A stretch of DNA of 53,279 bases from Chara braunii (GCA_003427395.1 BFEA01000655.1:552712-605990), one strand, 5' to 3'. Positions 18,749 through 28,657 are shown, counted from the stretch's first letter. Notes: a model not told the origin generated them from the sequence alone. Program-made: numbers and translations.

Positions 18749-19792
18749 GGGAAGTTGCGGAAAAAAGAGAAAGAAAAAGACAAAAAGCGCCCGTGGGGAG
18801 CGTGCCATCCCCGTCTTGCGCGGTAATGCCCATCATCCTTCAGAAAAGAAACGACGATCGCCCCTAAAACGAGGATCCGCGGCATCCGCCCTTCAACGTT
18901 TTACATGAACATGGTCATACAATCCTGACCAGATGCATCCAACGTTCGGAATGTGTAAGCATAATCCACATTCTGCGTCACTTTTGCACCCTGCAAAACA
19001 CTTTCCCGCCATTTTTACGCACCGGCCGTTACCGGCCGAGCCAGTGTGCAATAATGACACCAGAAGTGAATTTGGGACCTGCGGCACTTTTTATTTGGCC
19101 GTCGGGTCAACGGCCACGTAAGGTAAGACCGTTGCGCCGTTGCACCGTTGCGTGATGTGGTCTGTTTCGCGAAACTGCTGTTGTCAAATTTCGGTGTCAA
19201 AAAAAAAAAAAAAAAAAAAAATCGGTGTCAAAAGAGAAAAAAAAAATAAAAATCGGTGTCGGTTGGAAATTTGAATGCTTTCTTGTTTGAGAAAACTACG
19301 GCGCAGTCAGGGTTTGAGTTTGTAATTGCATTTGAGGCAAAAGGGCCGGTAATGCTGAATGTATATGACCTACGTTTCGGGTCCGGTGGGGTCGCGTGGG
19401 GGTGTGTTGTACTCGCGGGATTGCCTGAACTGCAATTACAAACTGTTTTCGTGACTGCGCCGAAGTTACCCCTTCTTTTTTTTTCCCCTGAAGTCAGGAG
19501 CAACTCTTACGCCGGGAAAGGCGGCAGAACTCAACGGACAATACCACCAACGAGATCACTGATGTTTGGGCGCCGATGAAGACCTCCGTGGGAAAGAAAA
19601 AGGACCCTGAGTCCGAATGAGGTGTAGGCTGTGGCCTCTTCGATGGTTTCCTCTTATGGGCGAATTGCAGATATACCGGTTTTTAAAAGTATTGTAGCAA
19701 TTGTTTTTTTTTCATTTCCCCCCAAAACTCAATTTCATTACTCTTTTGTAGCAAACCTTACCGCTCCGCGCAGTTATTGCGGCAAATATACC
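18749..19792. other. Stretch with no recognised gene
   Basis: Mostly unassigned. A-tracts lie at 19201-19221 and 19235-19247. The phrase ATCGGTGTC occurs three times at 19221-19260. Fragments GCAATTACAAACTG (19433) and GTTTGTAATTGCA (19317) form inverted arms of a possible element of about 130 bp. No convincing coding sequence. Confidence 0.45.
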
Positions 19793-19793
19793 G

Positions 19794-19890
19794 GGCCAAG
19801 GTCCCACTTACGCAAATTAGGAGTTTTCGGCCGTTGATCTTCGCTATCTACGGTCAGTATCTCTTAATTCGTGCAAGTGGGACCTAGCCC
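19794..19890. mobile_element. Type C MITE (97 bp)
   Basis: The left end is GGCCAAGGTCCCACTTACGC and the right end GCAAGTGGGACCTAGCCC. CCG occurs on both sides (19791-19793 and 19891-19893) if one terminal G was lost on the left. The interior CCGTTGATCTTCGCTATCTACGG matches the copies at 1740 and, inverted, 12509. Confidence 0.8.
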
Positions 19891-20653
19891 CCGGTAAAGT
19901 TGGAGATCTACCGTGTTTGGATGGTTTCTTAGAGGGGAGAGGGGAGGGGGAGGGGGAAGGGGGGGGGGTACCTTCCTTTGTGACAGAGGAACCATGGGCA
20001 TGGCCTGCGGCAAGGGCTCCAAGGCCGACGGGTCCTCCGTTGCAAAAAAGGTTGTACAGCGCGGTATTTTTGCCGCTGAAACGTCCAGGACAGGTATCTC
20101 TGCATAGATACATGGTTATACACCTCAAAAGAGGCTCTGCCGGGCTACTCGCAAACGTGTTTGTTTGCCACCATACCTGGACCGAAAAATCGTTTCGTTA
20201 TAAAAATCGTTTTCCGGGTGCAAACGTTGGAACATTCACTTCCGCCTTACGGTCAATTGCAATTATGCAATCATCCACGTTTTCTCCGAGAAGACGGGGC
20301 TCCACAGTGACCCAAAAAAAGCATCCAGAAACGACCGAGAACGGTCGTTCCAAACGGGGAGAGGTGTAAACCTCGGTGGCCAGAAAATCCATGTGCCTGT
20401 TATATGGCTGTTTAGTATTTACCACCAAAGCCTTCAGGTTGGCACTGGCAAATAAAATGATCAACACTACATGTAGAGTGGCTAGATTGCAAAACGCCGA
20501 ACGGTAAAGAACATGGTCATCGGTTAAGACTACATGCAGGGTGAGAAAAAAAGGACTTGTCGATGAAGAGCGAATTTAGGACGAATCGATGAAGAACAAG
20601 GGAATCTACCAGTGACATTCTTCTGGTATCATAATTCCAGTGGGATTCTCCAG

Positions 20654-20843
20654 GGCCGTGGTCCCACTAGCAAAGGGGATAGGATAGAACTGCTGAATCT
20701 GGATAGGATCGAAATGCTGAATCTGGCTATGTTTTATGCAGAGATACAGAAAAGCAGGTCGATCTCCATTTCCTGCTCCTGTCCTCAATCACGTCCAGAT
20801 TCAGGCATTCAATCCGATGCTCTTTGCTAATGGGACCACGGCC
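20654..20843. mobile_element. Type A MITE (190 bp)
   Basis: GGCCGTGGTCCCACTAGC and TAATGGGACCACGGCC form the ends. CAG on both sides fits a 3-bp duplication. The interior contains a direct duplication of the phrase TGCTGAATCTGG (about 20691 and 20715), which accounts for the extra length. Confidence 0.8.
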
Positions 20844-21203
20844 CAGTGGCTACACTTACAGATCTGTGGGCTCTGTTCTTTGTTTTTTTTTTTTTTTTTT
20901 TTTTTTGCCTTGAGTTATTATCATCGGACTAACCAGCCCAGGTAAATTCAATATTGTGTCTAATCTGACATCGGGTGGCCTTTTCAGCCCACGCCTTGAT
21001 TGCCTTCAGGGAAAGGCTCTGTTCTGAAAACCCTTTCGGTTTTCGAACACGCCTTTTTATGCAGGGAGCAGCTTATGCCAGAAAACGACGAAGCTCCTCG
21101 ATGATCCCCACGACGGCAGGGAAACAACAACCCGTTGATAACGAAAAGAGCAAAAGAAAATCACGTGGACATTGACCTCGTGGCCCTCAAATTCAAAGTG
21201 AAA

Positions 21204-21325
21204 GGGCCTCGCTGCACTACTCTCGACATGCACGAAAGACAAAAATGATGGCGGTGCATCTTTCCATATTCTAGCGGAAGATTCACTCTCGTTTTGGACA
21301 TTTCGAGAGTAGTGCAGCGAGGCCC
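21204..21325. mobile_element. Type E MITE (122 bp)
   Basis: The ends are GGGCCTCGCTGCACTACTC and its perfect complement, with AAA duplicated (21201-21203 and 21326-21328). The interior runs in the opposite sense to the copy at 14885. Confidence 0.95.
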
Positions 21326-21612
21326 AAAAGCAAAGACTACGCGGACAGCACGTCATTGCACTTTCCATCAATGTCTGTTCTATAGCTGAGCACATGATGG
21401 GAATCTGGCCACCAGGCTGTAGCAATTCCGTCGCCGGATATCCTGTCACGAGTTTTGACCCGCCAGGATTTTTTAGCTCCTTGCCTTCGAAGTCCAGTTA
21501 TTATAGCTTATAAATAAATTCGGCACACTCTATATTGTTTTCCGGACTTGTGGATGTTCCATCTGCGTTGGAAGAATGGGGAAAAAAAAAAGACATGCAA
21601 AAGTCAAGTCTC

Positions 21613-21710
21613 GTCCTTCGGGACATCCGTTAAAAGTGGAACGATACAGAGAAGATTAGCATGGCGCCTACGCAAGGATGACACGCATAAATCGAGAAAT
21701 GGTCCAAATT
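21613..21710 (+). pseudogene. U6 snRNA retropseudogene with poly(A)
   Basis: The most complete U6 copy (98 bases): GTCCTTCGGGACATCCG, GGAACGATACAGAGAAGATT, AGCATGG, GCAAGGATGACACGCATAA and ATCGAGAAATGGTCCAAATT are all present. ACAGAGA and AGC are intact. Changes include AAAAGTGG for AAAATTGG and CGCCTACGC for CCCCTGCGC. It is followed by about 19 A (21711-21729) instead of the T-run of a U6 gene, a hallmark of retroposition. Confidence 0.88.
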
Positions 21711-21930
21711 AAAAAAAAAAAAAAAAAAAGTTACACTGTCTTAAAGACTCACAGTATCCCGCTTACGGCATGGTGAAATCGATGCCAGCGTGGGAGCGTA
21801 GTAGGGGACAGTACAGAGTCCACTCACACAGAGAAAGGCAGTTTTAACCGTTTTGCGGCTTGAATGAGGTTGAAACAGGACTTGCATGTTGACTTTTGCA
21901 CAGGGAAGCAGAACTGGAAAGCGACGACCG

Positions 21931-22036
21931 GCTTTTTCAGATCGAATAGAACGCCCGGTAATCATCGCCGTATCTGGGCTGAAAGTTGTCCCAAGTACAG
22001 CCATAATGACCGGGCGTTCTATTCGGGTTAAGACGG
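21931..22036. mobile_element. Type D MITE, left end converted
   Basis: The right end is normal (TATTCGGGTTAAGACGG, then TA). Inner arms (GAACGCCCGGTAATC and GACCGGGCGTTC) pair. The left end reads CTTTTTCAGATCGAATAGAACG instead of the expected terminus, and a near copy of that phrase (CTTTTCAGATCGAATGGACGG) follows the right end at 22039. The left terminus was probably replaced by local recombination. Confidence 0.75.
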
Positions 22037-22102
22037 TAGCTTTTCAGATCGAATGGACGGGTGCCTGAATGGTAATTCCATCGAAGAAGGACAAGTTTTT
22101 TT

Positions 22103-22109
22103 TATATAG
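22103..22109 (+). promoter_or_regulatory. Candidate TATA box
   Basis: TATATAG follows a T-run, about 265 bases before the start codon of the large ORF. Position and sequence suit a plant-type core promoter, but nothing else confirms it. Confidence 0.3.
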
Positions 22110-22273
22110 CGATAAGGAGACGTGAAGGGCTGTCGAAGAATGATTGATCGATGTCTGAACATTGTGAAGGTGATCCTGCTGCTAAAGCGGTGGTCTCACT
22201 CCAAGTGGAGGCTTTTTTCTGCCGTGTCCCGAGTCCTGCTGCTGATGAAAGGTTGAGATTGGGTTCCTTCTTT

Positions 22274-22366
22274 CCCTTTTTCTGTGTGCAGTGCTCGTCG
22301 ATCTGTGCTTACCGAGTTGTGTTGCATGTCGATGGGTGATGTGTGGGTTTGACGATGTCTTGCAGG
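22274..22366 (+). promoter_or_regulatory. Candidate 3' splice sites in the 5' leader
   Basis: Two acceptor-like sites precede the start codon. A strong one has a long pyrimidine tract and TGTGTGCAG ending at 22291. A second, GATGTCTTGCAG, ends at 22365, three bases before the ATG. Either would make a 5' UTR intron. The reading frame is closed by TGA at 22350, so the ATG at 22368 would be the first in-frame start unless an upstream exon joins at the second site. Confidence 0.4.
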
Positions 22367-22367
22367 C

Positions 22368-25300
22368 ATGATGGCATGTGGTAGACAAAGCTTGTCCCGT
22401 CTTTCAGCTGGAATAGCAAGGACGTCTAAAGCTGTTTTCTTCAATCGCTACGTCGTTCAGGCGGCAGTGGTCGGGCTCTTCTTAGGCAGATCGGTTATGT
22501 CCGTGTCGGCGCAGGGTGCGAGTGAGAGCGACAACAACACGGGGACTGATGAGTTTGGGACGCCGAGCAAGGTAAAGGAAGCGGTGAAGTTCTTCGAAGA
22601 GGAATTGGAGAGGCAGGTTAAAGCGAAAGAGGTGCTCGATCGATTCAAGCTGCGACGACTATCTTTACCGACCAACTTCTCGACCGGAGATCTGAACAAC
22701 GTGCGATCGACGGCCGGCGGGTCTGCCGCCGGCGGGAGGGGATCTGACGACCTCTCGCTCGTTAGATTACGTTCCAGTTTTCCTGATATCCGTGTGTCCC
22801 AGCTGCTGGTGGGTGATAGAGACGACCTGTTACTTCGTGCACGGCTTCGAACGAGTTTTTGGGGAGTACCTCTGGCGCAGCTGCACGCCGACGCAGCTGC
22901 GAAGGCCTCAGCCATGGCCGCGGCTAGAAGGGCTCAGAATGGGCTGATTGAACAAATAACGGCGGCCGGGGGTGATGAGAGTAGTTCTGCAGTGTCTGCT
23001 GCTGCGCAGACGGCAGTGTCTGCTGCTGCGCAGACGGCAGTATCTGCAGCAGCAGCAGCAGCGACTGGAGGCGCTGCTGTACAGACAGTAGAAGCAGCGG
23101 CGGCAGCAGCAGCAGCAGCAGCAACAGAGACAGCAGCTGTTGTTGATCCCATTCAAGTTTGCGCCTGGAAAGATTCCGATTCGGCGGATTCTGATTCCTC
23201 GGAGAATGAGGGTGAGGATGCTGCCCTCGAGATAAGTGGACGGGACATGGAGCTGCCTCCTTGCCTGGCGTCCACGTCGCCGGACATAGCCGTTCGATTT
23301 GCCCCCGCGGCGAGTTCAGGGGTGCAGAAAAGTCTTCCGAAAGAGGAAAATCGTGACAAGGGCGAGCATGATATCCGTCCTCGATCGCTAGATCCTGCTT
23401 TCGTAGGGTGGGGTAGAGCAATAGCAGAAGGCCTGTTTGCGAAGAAAGGGGGAGGAGAGGACGTCGCTACCCGTGTGACGTCGGATTGCCCGGCCATAGA
23501 CAGCTGCGAAGGCGACGACCTTTCGATGCAGCACCAACGGCGCCCATCTTCTGCACGACGCGCTAGCGAAGAAGACTCTTCGATGCAACAACGGCGGCCA
23601 GCTTCTGCACGACGCGCTAGCGCCGCTGATAAGCTATTGGATATGCGGGCTCCATTAAGCCCCTTGTTCATCAGGAGGGGCAAAGACGCAGAGCAAGGGA
23701 GGATAAAAGAAAGGGAGGACGAGGTAGAGGAGGGACAGGGAGAGCGCGATGGAGAGCTAGGCGGAGGTAAAGCGGGCGGATATCCTTCCGCTCCTGCTTT
23801 CGCGGATGAGGACTTTTCCCTACTCTTTTGCGGATCTGGGCAGCCGGAATTGGCTGCTGCGCGTGATACTAACTCCGCCGCCGTCGAAGTCGTCGGTGGG
23901 GAGAATGACCTCATCTCGGTGGACTCTCCTTCGGAATACCATGACAGCTTATCGATGAGCGCGTTCGTTTCGCCGCGTAGCACGGTCGGCATCCCTCCTG
24001 TCACGAACATGTCGTTCTTCTCGATGCTTGATGCGCAGTCCGCTTTCACCGCAAAGTTTTCTAAGAGTTCGTCAGCTGTCGATGACGACGGGGATTTCGC
24101 TACTCCGTCAAAGAACTTGGGTGGCAAGTGTCTCGGCGACGATGAAGACAATGATGCGGCATCGTCGTCTGGTCGTGCTCCAGTCAAGACGATACAGTCC
24201 AAGAGTACCTCCGTGGAGGTCCAGCCTTGCTCCCCCCACGAGAGCATTGATTGGGAGAAAGATAGCGAAATGCTATCGACCCGATCCGTCCAATCGCCTT
24301 GGCCGTCTGTCAACGCTGACTCGGCTCTTGGAAACTGCCACGTGGACGCTCTGTCGTTGGAGCGGGAGCAGGACTATTCTGCGCCACCCGCGCACGAAGG
24401 TCACATCTTTAGCGACGGTGCAGAGTACTCGCCACGTCATAGGTCCGGGGGTAAGCGAAAGGATGGGCCAAAATTCCATCTGTTCGAGAACGAGTTTCTC
24501 GGCAACGAGTTTTCACGAGATGAAAGTCTGTCTCCCAATTTGTTGCCCACGGCATCGACCAGGTTCTTCCCCCCGACCGCAAGCAGCGAGAGCAGACAAG
24601 GAACACGACCTCCGGCGTCCGCAAGCTCTGGCGTGGTCGCGGAAGGCCTTGAGCAGACGGATGGGGCCGCTGGCACCGGGAGGTCCACTCCGATGAGAGA
24701 TTGTCCGCATTCTCAGCGTCAAGAGGACTCGATTCGTCCGGCGGCTGTCCTGGATGGCAGCGTTGGGATCGGGCGCGAGGCACGATCGTACAACGATTGG
24801 AACGAGCTACCAGAGCCTGCGGAGGAGCGAGCTGTGGGCTCTGTTTCGAGCAATACGAGTTGCAGTTCGAGTGGCAGCTGCGGTAGCAGCAATGCCATCT
24901 GTATTGGTCGCTCTTCTGGCGATGTGTCGTCGCATAGAAGCTGCCTGTCGTTTACCTCGGACGCGCTTCAGGTGACACAAAGCGGGAATTTGGAGTTCGT
25001 TGTGCCTAACTTCCACCGTACAGGTCACAGTTCTGCGGTTTCCATGCAGCTGGAGATGGTCGACGAGGACGAGATGATGTCACTGGCCGTTATGAACGAA
25101 AAGGGGAAGACGGTTGCTAGGTCGGAGGTGGGATCGACCGTCCATGGCGTGGATGCCCTCGATGACATGGGCGACAGCGAGGAGGTGAATCCTTACAGTG
25201 GGAGGACCGCTGAGAAGTCTCCATCTGATGTCGTCGTGCGTAGTGACGAGAAAGAGGAGGAGAAGAGTCCTGATGGGAAGGGAGCACATGAGGAGAAAGA

Positions 25301-27752
25301 AAGCAGGAAGGAGGAGGAGGAGGAGGAGGAAGAGAGAAGGAAGGAAAAGGAAAGCAAATGGGAGCAGCAAAGTGCGCTCACCAATCCGGAATCCATGGCT
25401 GACGTCCAGTGGATGTCCACGAACGCAGGTACTGCACAGGAGGGCGTTGGGAAATGTCATAATTTGCTTTATACGGTCGAAGAGGAGGATATACCGAAAA
25501 GCGGTGTAATGATTCTGGCCAACGAGATCGAGGTGAAGGAAATGGACGATGATCTCATGCAAGAGGATATGGCTGTTGTACTCAACCAGGCTGCGGTTCT
25601 GATTGAAGAGCGTGCTAGCAGCTTATACGAGGAGAAAGACTTGGCACCGGAGGGGGAGGACTGCAGCGGCTTGATTCATTTTGCAACGACACCGAACAGA
25701 CGGGCTTCTGGTAGCGCTGTGGATCTCGGGTTTCCTCGCTCGGGGATGACTTCGTCAACGCCTCCGACCAGTCCTTTGCTCCTCCTTAGCTCTCCTGTGC
25801 GCGCCTACCAGCCATCACCCGCTAGACCCTTGTCATCCTTTTCCTCGTCCTCCGCCTCGGAAGCGACGTCTGCACCCTCCTCGATGAGGTCCTCCCGTCG
25901 TACACAGCCAACACGTTCGCCGTTGGCCTCTCCACTGCGGTGCACCGCCTCCTCGTCGGCCTATCAAAACGCCAGCCCAAGACGATGTTCCACCCCATCG
26001 CTCACTGCCTCCCCTCGCCCTCGCACGAGCATCACATCTCCTACTGTTGGCCCGTCGTCCGGACTCGCGTCGCCGTTCAGCGTGCGCACGACGCTGCCGT
26101 CGCCCATGCGATCGTCCCCGACGCTCCGATCTCCCACCTGCTCGTCTTCTGCCGACATCCCGGTGATGGATAAACGAGTCGCAATGGATGAGGTCGTGAA
26201 ACAGGAGGTAGCATCCGGCCGCAAAGGCGGAAGAGAGAACATGCAGGGGAACGAGGGCGTTACTAGGGGCATGAACGATGTGGTGGTGGTGGAGCACGTG
26301 GTGGCTGAAGAGATGGCCTTGGGAGAGCTGGACGGGAACTCGATGAGAGTGAGGGTGACGAGACACAAGGAGGGAGAAAGAAGAGGCGATCACGGAGTCG
26401 AGAACAGGGGTAAAGTACTCATGGTCGGCGTGAAGGAAGGGGGGGCTCAGAAAGGCGAAGGGGGCACTGTCTTATCCAAGTCGTCTTCAATCCGGCCTCC
26501 GCCGGTCAAAGTGCCACCAGCTCCGCAGCTGTTCGGAGAAGAGGACGAGCAAAAGCAACTCCTAGGATCAGGGGGCAAACACCCGACAGTGCGCAAGCGG
26601 ATCGCCAAGAAAGCCGTGGAAATGAAGCATGCAATGGAGTATATATTGACTTTCGGACGTGTGAGCGGATCGACTGCTTCGACCTACGTGTCTGGCAGGA
26701 AAGATGGCCACGTCAGAACCTCTTCTGCCTGGTCATCCTCCAAACTCGGCGACGAAGAAACGGATTCAAGCTCCACGGCCGGGACTGGGAAGATGTCGGA
26801 GGACCGCTCGGCGGGCATGGAGGTGTCGTCAGCGAGGAGGGAGGAACCAGTGTCGCCGATATCTGAGGACGAAGGGGGGAAAGGCGAGGCTCCTCTGCCG
26901 GCCCCCGCCGCTGCAGAGGCTAGAAGTGCGGCGCCCGAATCGCTGGCGAACGGGATGGATTCGCCACGAGCGAGGTCACTTTCAAACTCCCAAACGCAAG
27001 AAGGGAGTGACGAGACGTCGTCTACTGCTAAGACCTCCGGTGCAGCGTCGGTTGCTAGTAAAGCGACCGTCTCCCCGCGGGTGAGCTCAAGCGGAGGAAA
27101 CAGCAAAAGTGAAACGGGTCTCTCATCGCCGCAGGACACGGTTCATGGCAATAAGGAGTCGACAGATCATGAGAAGGAGATGCAGCAGCCGGGCTGCACT
27201 CCCACCGATGGCGCTAATAATGGTAACAAGGGGTGGGCTGCTTTGTGGCAGGGAGGAACTCTCAAACGGGTCTTTAAGTCAACGTCAATGAAACGGTCTA
27301 ATAAGGCGTCGCCCACGCATGAATCTTTGCATGGGCAAATGCCGACGTCGCCGCCTGAAGGGAATCAAAACGGTTCAGGCACTGAGGCAGGCTCTGCTTG
27401 GGAGAAGGAGACAAAGCAGACCGTAAGTAAGGACGTAAGCAAGGAGTCGAGGGAGAGCAGTCCGTCCGTTACGAAGGCAGGGGAGCAAGGGAAAGATCCT
27501 TGGGATATGACGGAGATGGCCCCGATGATGGGGAGCGAACAGAAGAAGGCAATCGCACTAAGATGGACGCTATGTCAGTCCACTGAGCGAAGAAGCCAAA
27601 GTGTAGGTTGCTTCGGAGGCTGCCGAGGGCCCACTTGTTACATGCCCACTTGCCATATGCCCAGGTACCAGCTGCCCAGATTCAGGGGGTGTATGTTTCC
27701 CGCTGCAAGGTCAACCCGTTCAGCTTGCATGCAAGACGAGGCTGACAGGTGA
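22368..27752 (+). CDS. Large low-complexity protein of unknown function, probable single large exon
   Basis: A 1794-codon open frame, by far the longest here. I do not recognise the family. Residues about 26-49 are hydrophobic (VVQAAVVGLFLG) and end in VSA-Q, after a basic N-terminus, which suits a signal peptide, transit peptide or membrane anchor. A charged helix follows (FFEEELERQVKAKEVLDRFK, about 75-94). Then come tandem AVSAAAQT units and poly-Ala (about 207-256), two RRPxSARRAS repeats (about 391-422), an acidic run (about 980-1000), a Ser/Pro/Thr-rich segment with repeated SP(x)R motifs (about 1130-1265) and a basic stretch (VRKRIAKKAVEMK, about 1409). Composition suggests a largely disordered phosphoprotein. 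Codon use stays protein-like to about residue 1740; the last ~50 residues turn Cys-rich. The stop at 27750 lies within a 5' splice site, so the true exon probably ends at 27748 and the protein continues. No homology search was possible. Confidence 0.75.
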   Translation: MMACGRQSLSRLSAGIARTSKAVFFNRYVVQAAVVGLFLGRSVMSVSAQGASESDNNTGTDEFGTPSKVKEAVKFFEEELERQVKAKEVLDRFKLRRLSLPTNFSTGDLNNVRSTAGGSAAGGRGSDDLSLVRLRSSFPDIRVSQLLVGDRDDLLLRARLRTSFWGVPLAQLHADAAAKASAMAAARRAQNGLIEQITAAGGDESSSAVSAAAQTAVSAAAQTAVSAAAAAATGGAAVQTVEAAAAAAAAAATETAAVVDPIQVCAWKDSDSADSDSSENEGEDAALEISGRDMELPPCLASTSPDIAVRFAPAASSGVQKSLPKEENRDKGEHDIRPRSLDPAFVGWGRAIAEGLFAKKGGGEDVATRVTSDCPAIDSCEGDDLSMQHQRRPSSARRASEEDSSMQQRRPASARRASAADKLLDMRAPLSPLFIRRGKDAEQGRIKEREDEVEEGQGERDGELGGGKAGGYPSAPAFADEDFSLLFCGSGQPELAAARDTNSAAVEVVGGENDLISVDSPSEYHDSLSMSAFVSPRSTVGIPPVTNMSFFSMLDAQSAFTAKFSKSSSAVDDDGDFATPSKNLGGKCLGDDEDNDAASSSGRAPVKTIQSKSTSVEVQPCSPHESIDWEKDSEMLSTRSVQSPWPSVNADSALGNCHVDALSLEREQDYSAPPAHEGHIFSDGAEYSPRHRSGGKRKDGPKFHLFENEFLGNEFSRDESLSPNLLPTASTRFFPPTASSESRQGTRPPASASSGVVAEGLEQTDGAAGTGRSTPMRDCPHSQRQEDSIRPAAVLDGSVGIGREARSYNDWNELPEPAEERAVGSVSSNTSCSSSGSCGSSNAICIGRSSGDVSSHRSCLSFTSDALQVTQSGNLEFVVPNFHRTGHSSAVSMQLEMVDEDEMMSLAVMNEKGKTVARSEVGSTVHGVDALDDMGDSEEVNPYSGRTAEKSPSDVVVRSDEKEEEKSPDGKGAHEEKESRKEEEEEEEERRKEKESKWEQQSALTNPESMADVQWMSTNAGTAQEGVGKCHNLLYTVEEEDIPKSGVMILANEIEVKEMDDDLMQEDMAVVLNQAAVLIEERASSLYEEKDLAPEGEDCSGLIHFATTPNRRASGSAVDLGFPRSGMTSSTPPTSPLLLLSSPVRAYQPSPARPLSSFSSSSASEATSAPSSMRSSRRTQPTRSPLASPLRCTASSSAYQNASPRRCSTPSLTASPRPRTSITSPTVGPSSGLASPFSVRTTLPSPMRSSPTLRSPTCSSSADIPVMDKRVAMDEVVKQEVASGRKGGRENMQGNEGVTRGMNDVVVVEHVVAEEMALGELDGNSMRVRVTRHKEGERRGDHGVENRGKVLMVGVKEGGAQKGEGGTVLSKSSSIRPPPVKVPPAPQLFGEEDEQKQLLGSGGKHPTVRKRIAKKAVEMKHAMEYILTFGRVSGSTASTYVSGRKDGHVRTSSAWSSSKLGDEETDSSSTAGTGKMSEDRSAGMEVSSARREEPVSPISEDEGGKGEAPLPAPAAAEARSAAPESLANGMDSPRARSLSNSQTQEGSDETSSTAKTSGAASVASKATVSPRVSSSGGNSKSETGLSSPQDTVHGNKESTDHEKEMQQPGCTPTDGANNGNKGWAALWQGGTLKRVFKSTSMKRSNKASPTHESLHGQMPTSPPEGNQNGSGTEAGSAWEKETKQTVSKDVSKESRESSPSVTKAGEQGKDPWDMTEMAPMMGSEQKKAIALRWTLCQSTERRSQSVGCFGGCRGPTCYMPTCHMPRYQLPRFRGCMFPAARSTRSACMQDEADR
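22985..23140 (+). repeat. GCA/GCG triplet repeat coding poly-Ala
   Basis: Two tandem 24-bp units (GCAGTGTCTGCTGCTGCGCA...) and then GCA-rich triplets encode Ala stretches inside the large ORF. All variation is in multiples of three, consistent with selection to keep the frame. Confidence 0.85.
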
Positions 27753-27754
27753 GT
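27746..27754 (+). promoter_or_regulatory. 5' splice site CAG|GTGAGT
   Basis: CAGGTGAGT matches the donor consensus exactly. It spans the stop codon of the large ORF, and splicing here would leave a codon split after two bases (AG|). Weaker donors occur upstream (GTAAGT at about 27422). The downstream exon could not be identified with confidence. Confidence 0.6.
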
Positions 27755-28654
27755 CCGTCGCAAATGCCCCCATTCTACGCGACCGATCTGCTTCGACGTC
27801 TCGTTTCGAGCGCATGCATTTGAAAATGAAAGTGAAAACGAAAAGAAAACCCGGATGAATGCTCGAAGCATGTACTACTGATAATGTCCGAGCTAAACGC
27901 CCTCTCTCTCCCTCTCTCTATCTCTATCTCTTCCCCCCCCCCACACACACTCGCACACCCATCCACACTCATTCTCCGAATTATGTCGCTCTCTCGCTCC
28001 CTTACACCTCTTAAGTTCCTTTTTCTCTCCCTGTTTCGCTTTCTGCCTCTCTCTCTCACGATTGCTCAAGTGTGTGAGGAGGTCCGCTAGTTTGTGTGTG
28101 CATGCTTGTATTGTGTGTTGTGTGTGGATGTTTGCTTGTATGTGTGTGCTTGTGCATGTGTGTGCGCGGGGGCGGAGGGAGGTATCGGTGTATGGTTGTG
28201 CGTTTCTGCGAGCGGCATTGGCCGTGATTATGGGTCGTTTTATCTTGAACACGGAATATATTCGGTCAAAAGCTGATCTCCAAGTCGTATGACATCTATG
28301 TTGCTGTCAAATGTTTGGAATGTTCTCGCAGACCGCTGCTGTGCTGGTCAGGGCGCATCGTCGGTGGTAGGTCGAGGAGGGACGAGACGCAAGCGAATGG
28401 GACCACTGCGGTTGGTTACCCTACCGTCGGTCCCACAGCTCAGGTTCGGTTCATGAGCTGGCTGTCGTGTCGTAGTGTCCCCTTGGTCAAGGCCTCTTGA
28501 GTGGAAGCAATGCAGTGTGGCGGCTCACTCGTCTCTGACTTCATTTGCGCGTGGGAGCGCATTTTCCGACATCCCCCAACTTATGCGTCTGCGGACGCGG
28601 CGGGCACCCATCGCAACGTTAGCAGGCGGCCAAGACTTTCCGCTAGCCTGTGTA

Positions 28655-28657
<3 letters not shown>
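27753..28657. other. Probable intron: pyrimidine-rich then GT-rich sequence
   Basis: Directly after the splice donor come CTCT-rich tracts (27897-28065) and GTGT-rich sequence (28095-28195), then low-copy sequence. No ORF here has protein-like composition. Confidence 0.5.

Noticed and set aside
23153-24313. 386-aa minus-strand ORF, and other long frames at 22457-27139
   Set aside because: Antisense or shifted shadows of the large plus-strand frame. The Ser/Ala/Glu-rich codons leave the opposite strand open.
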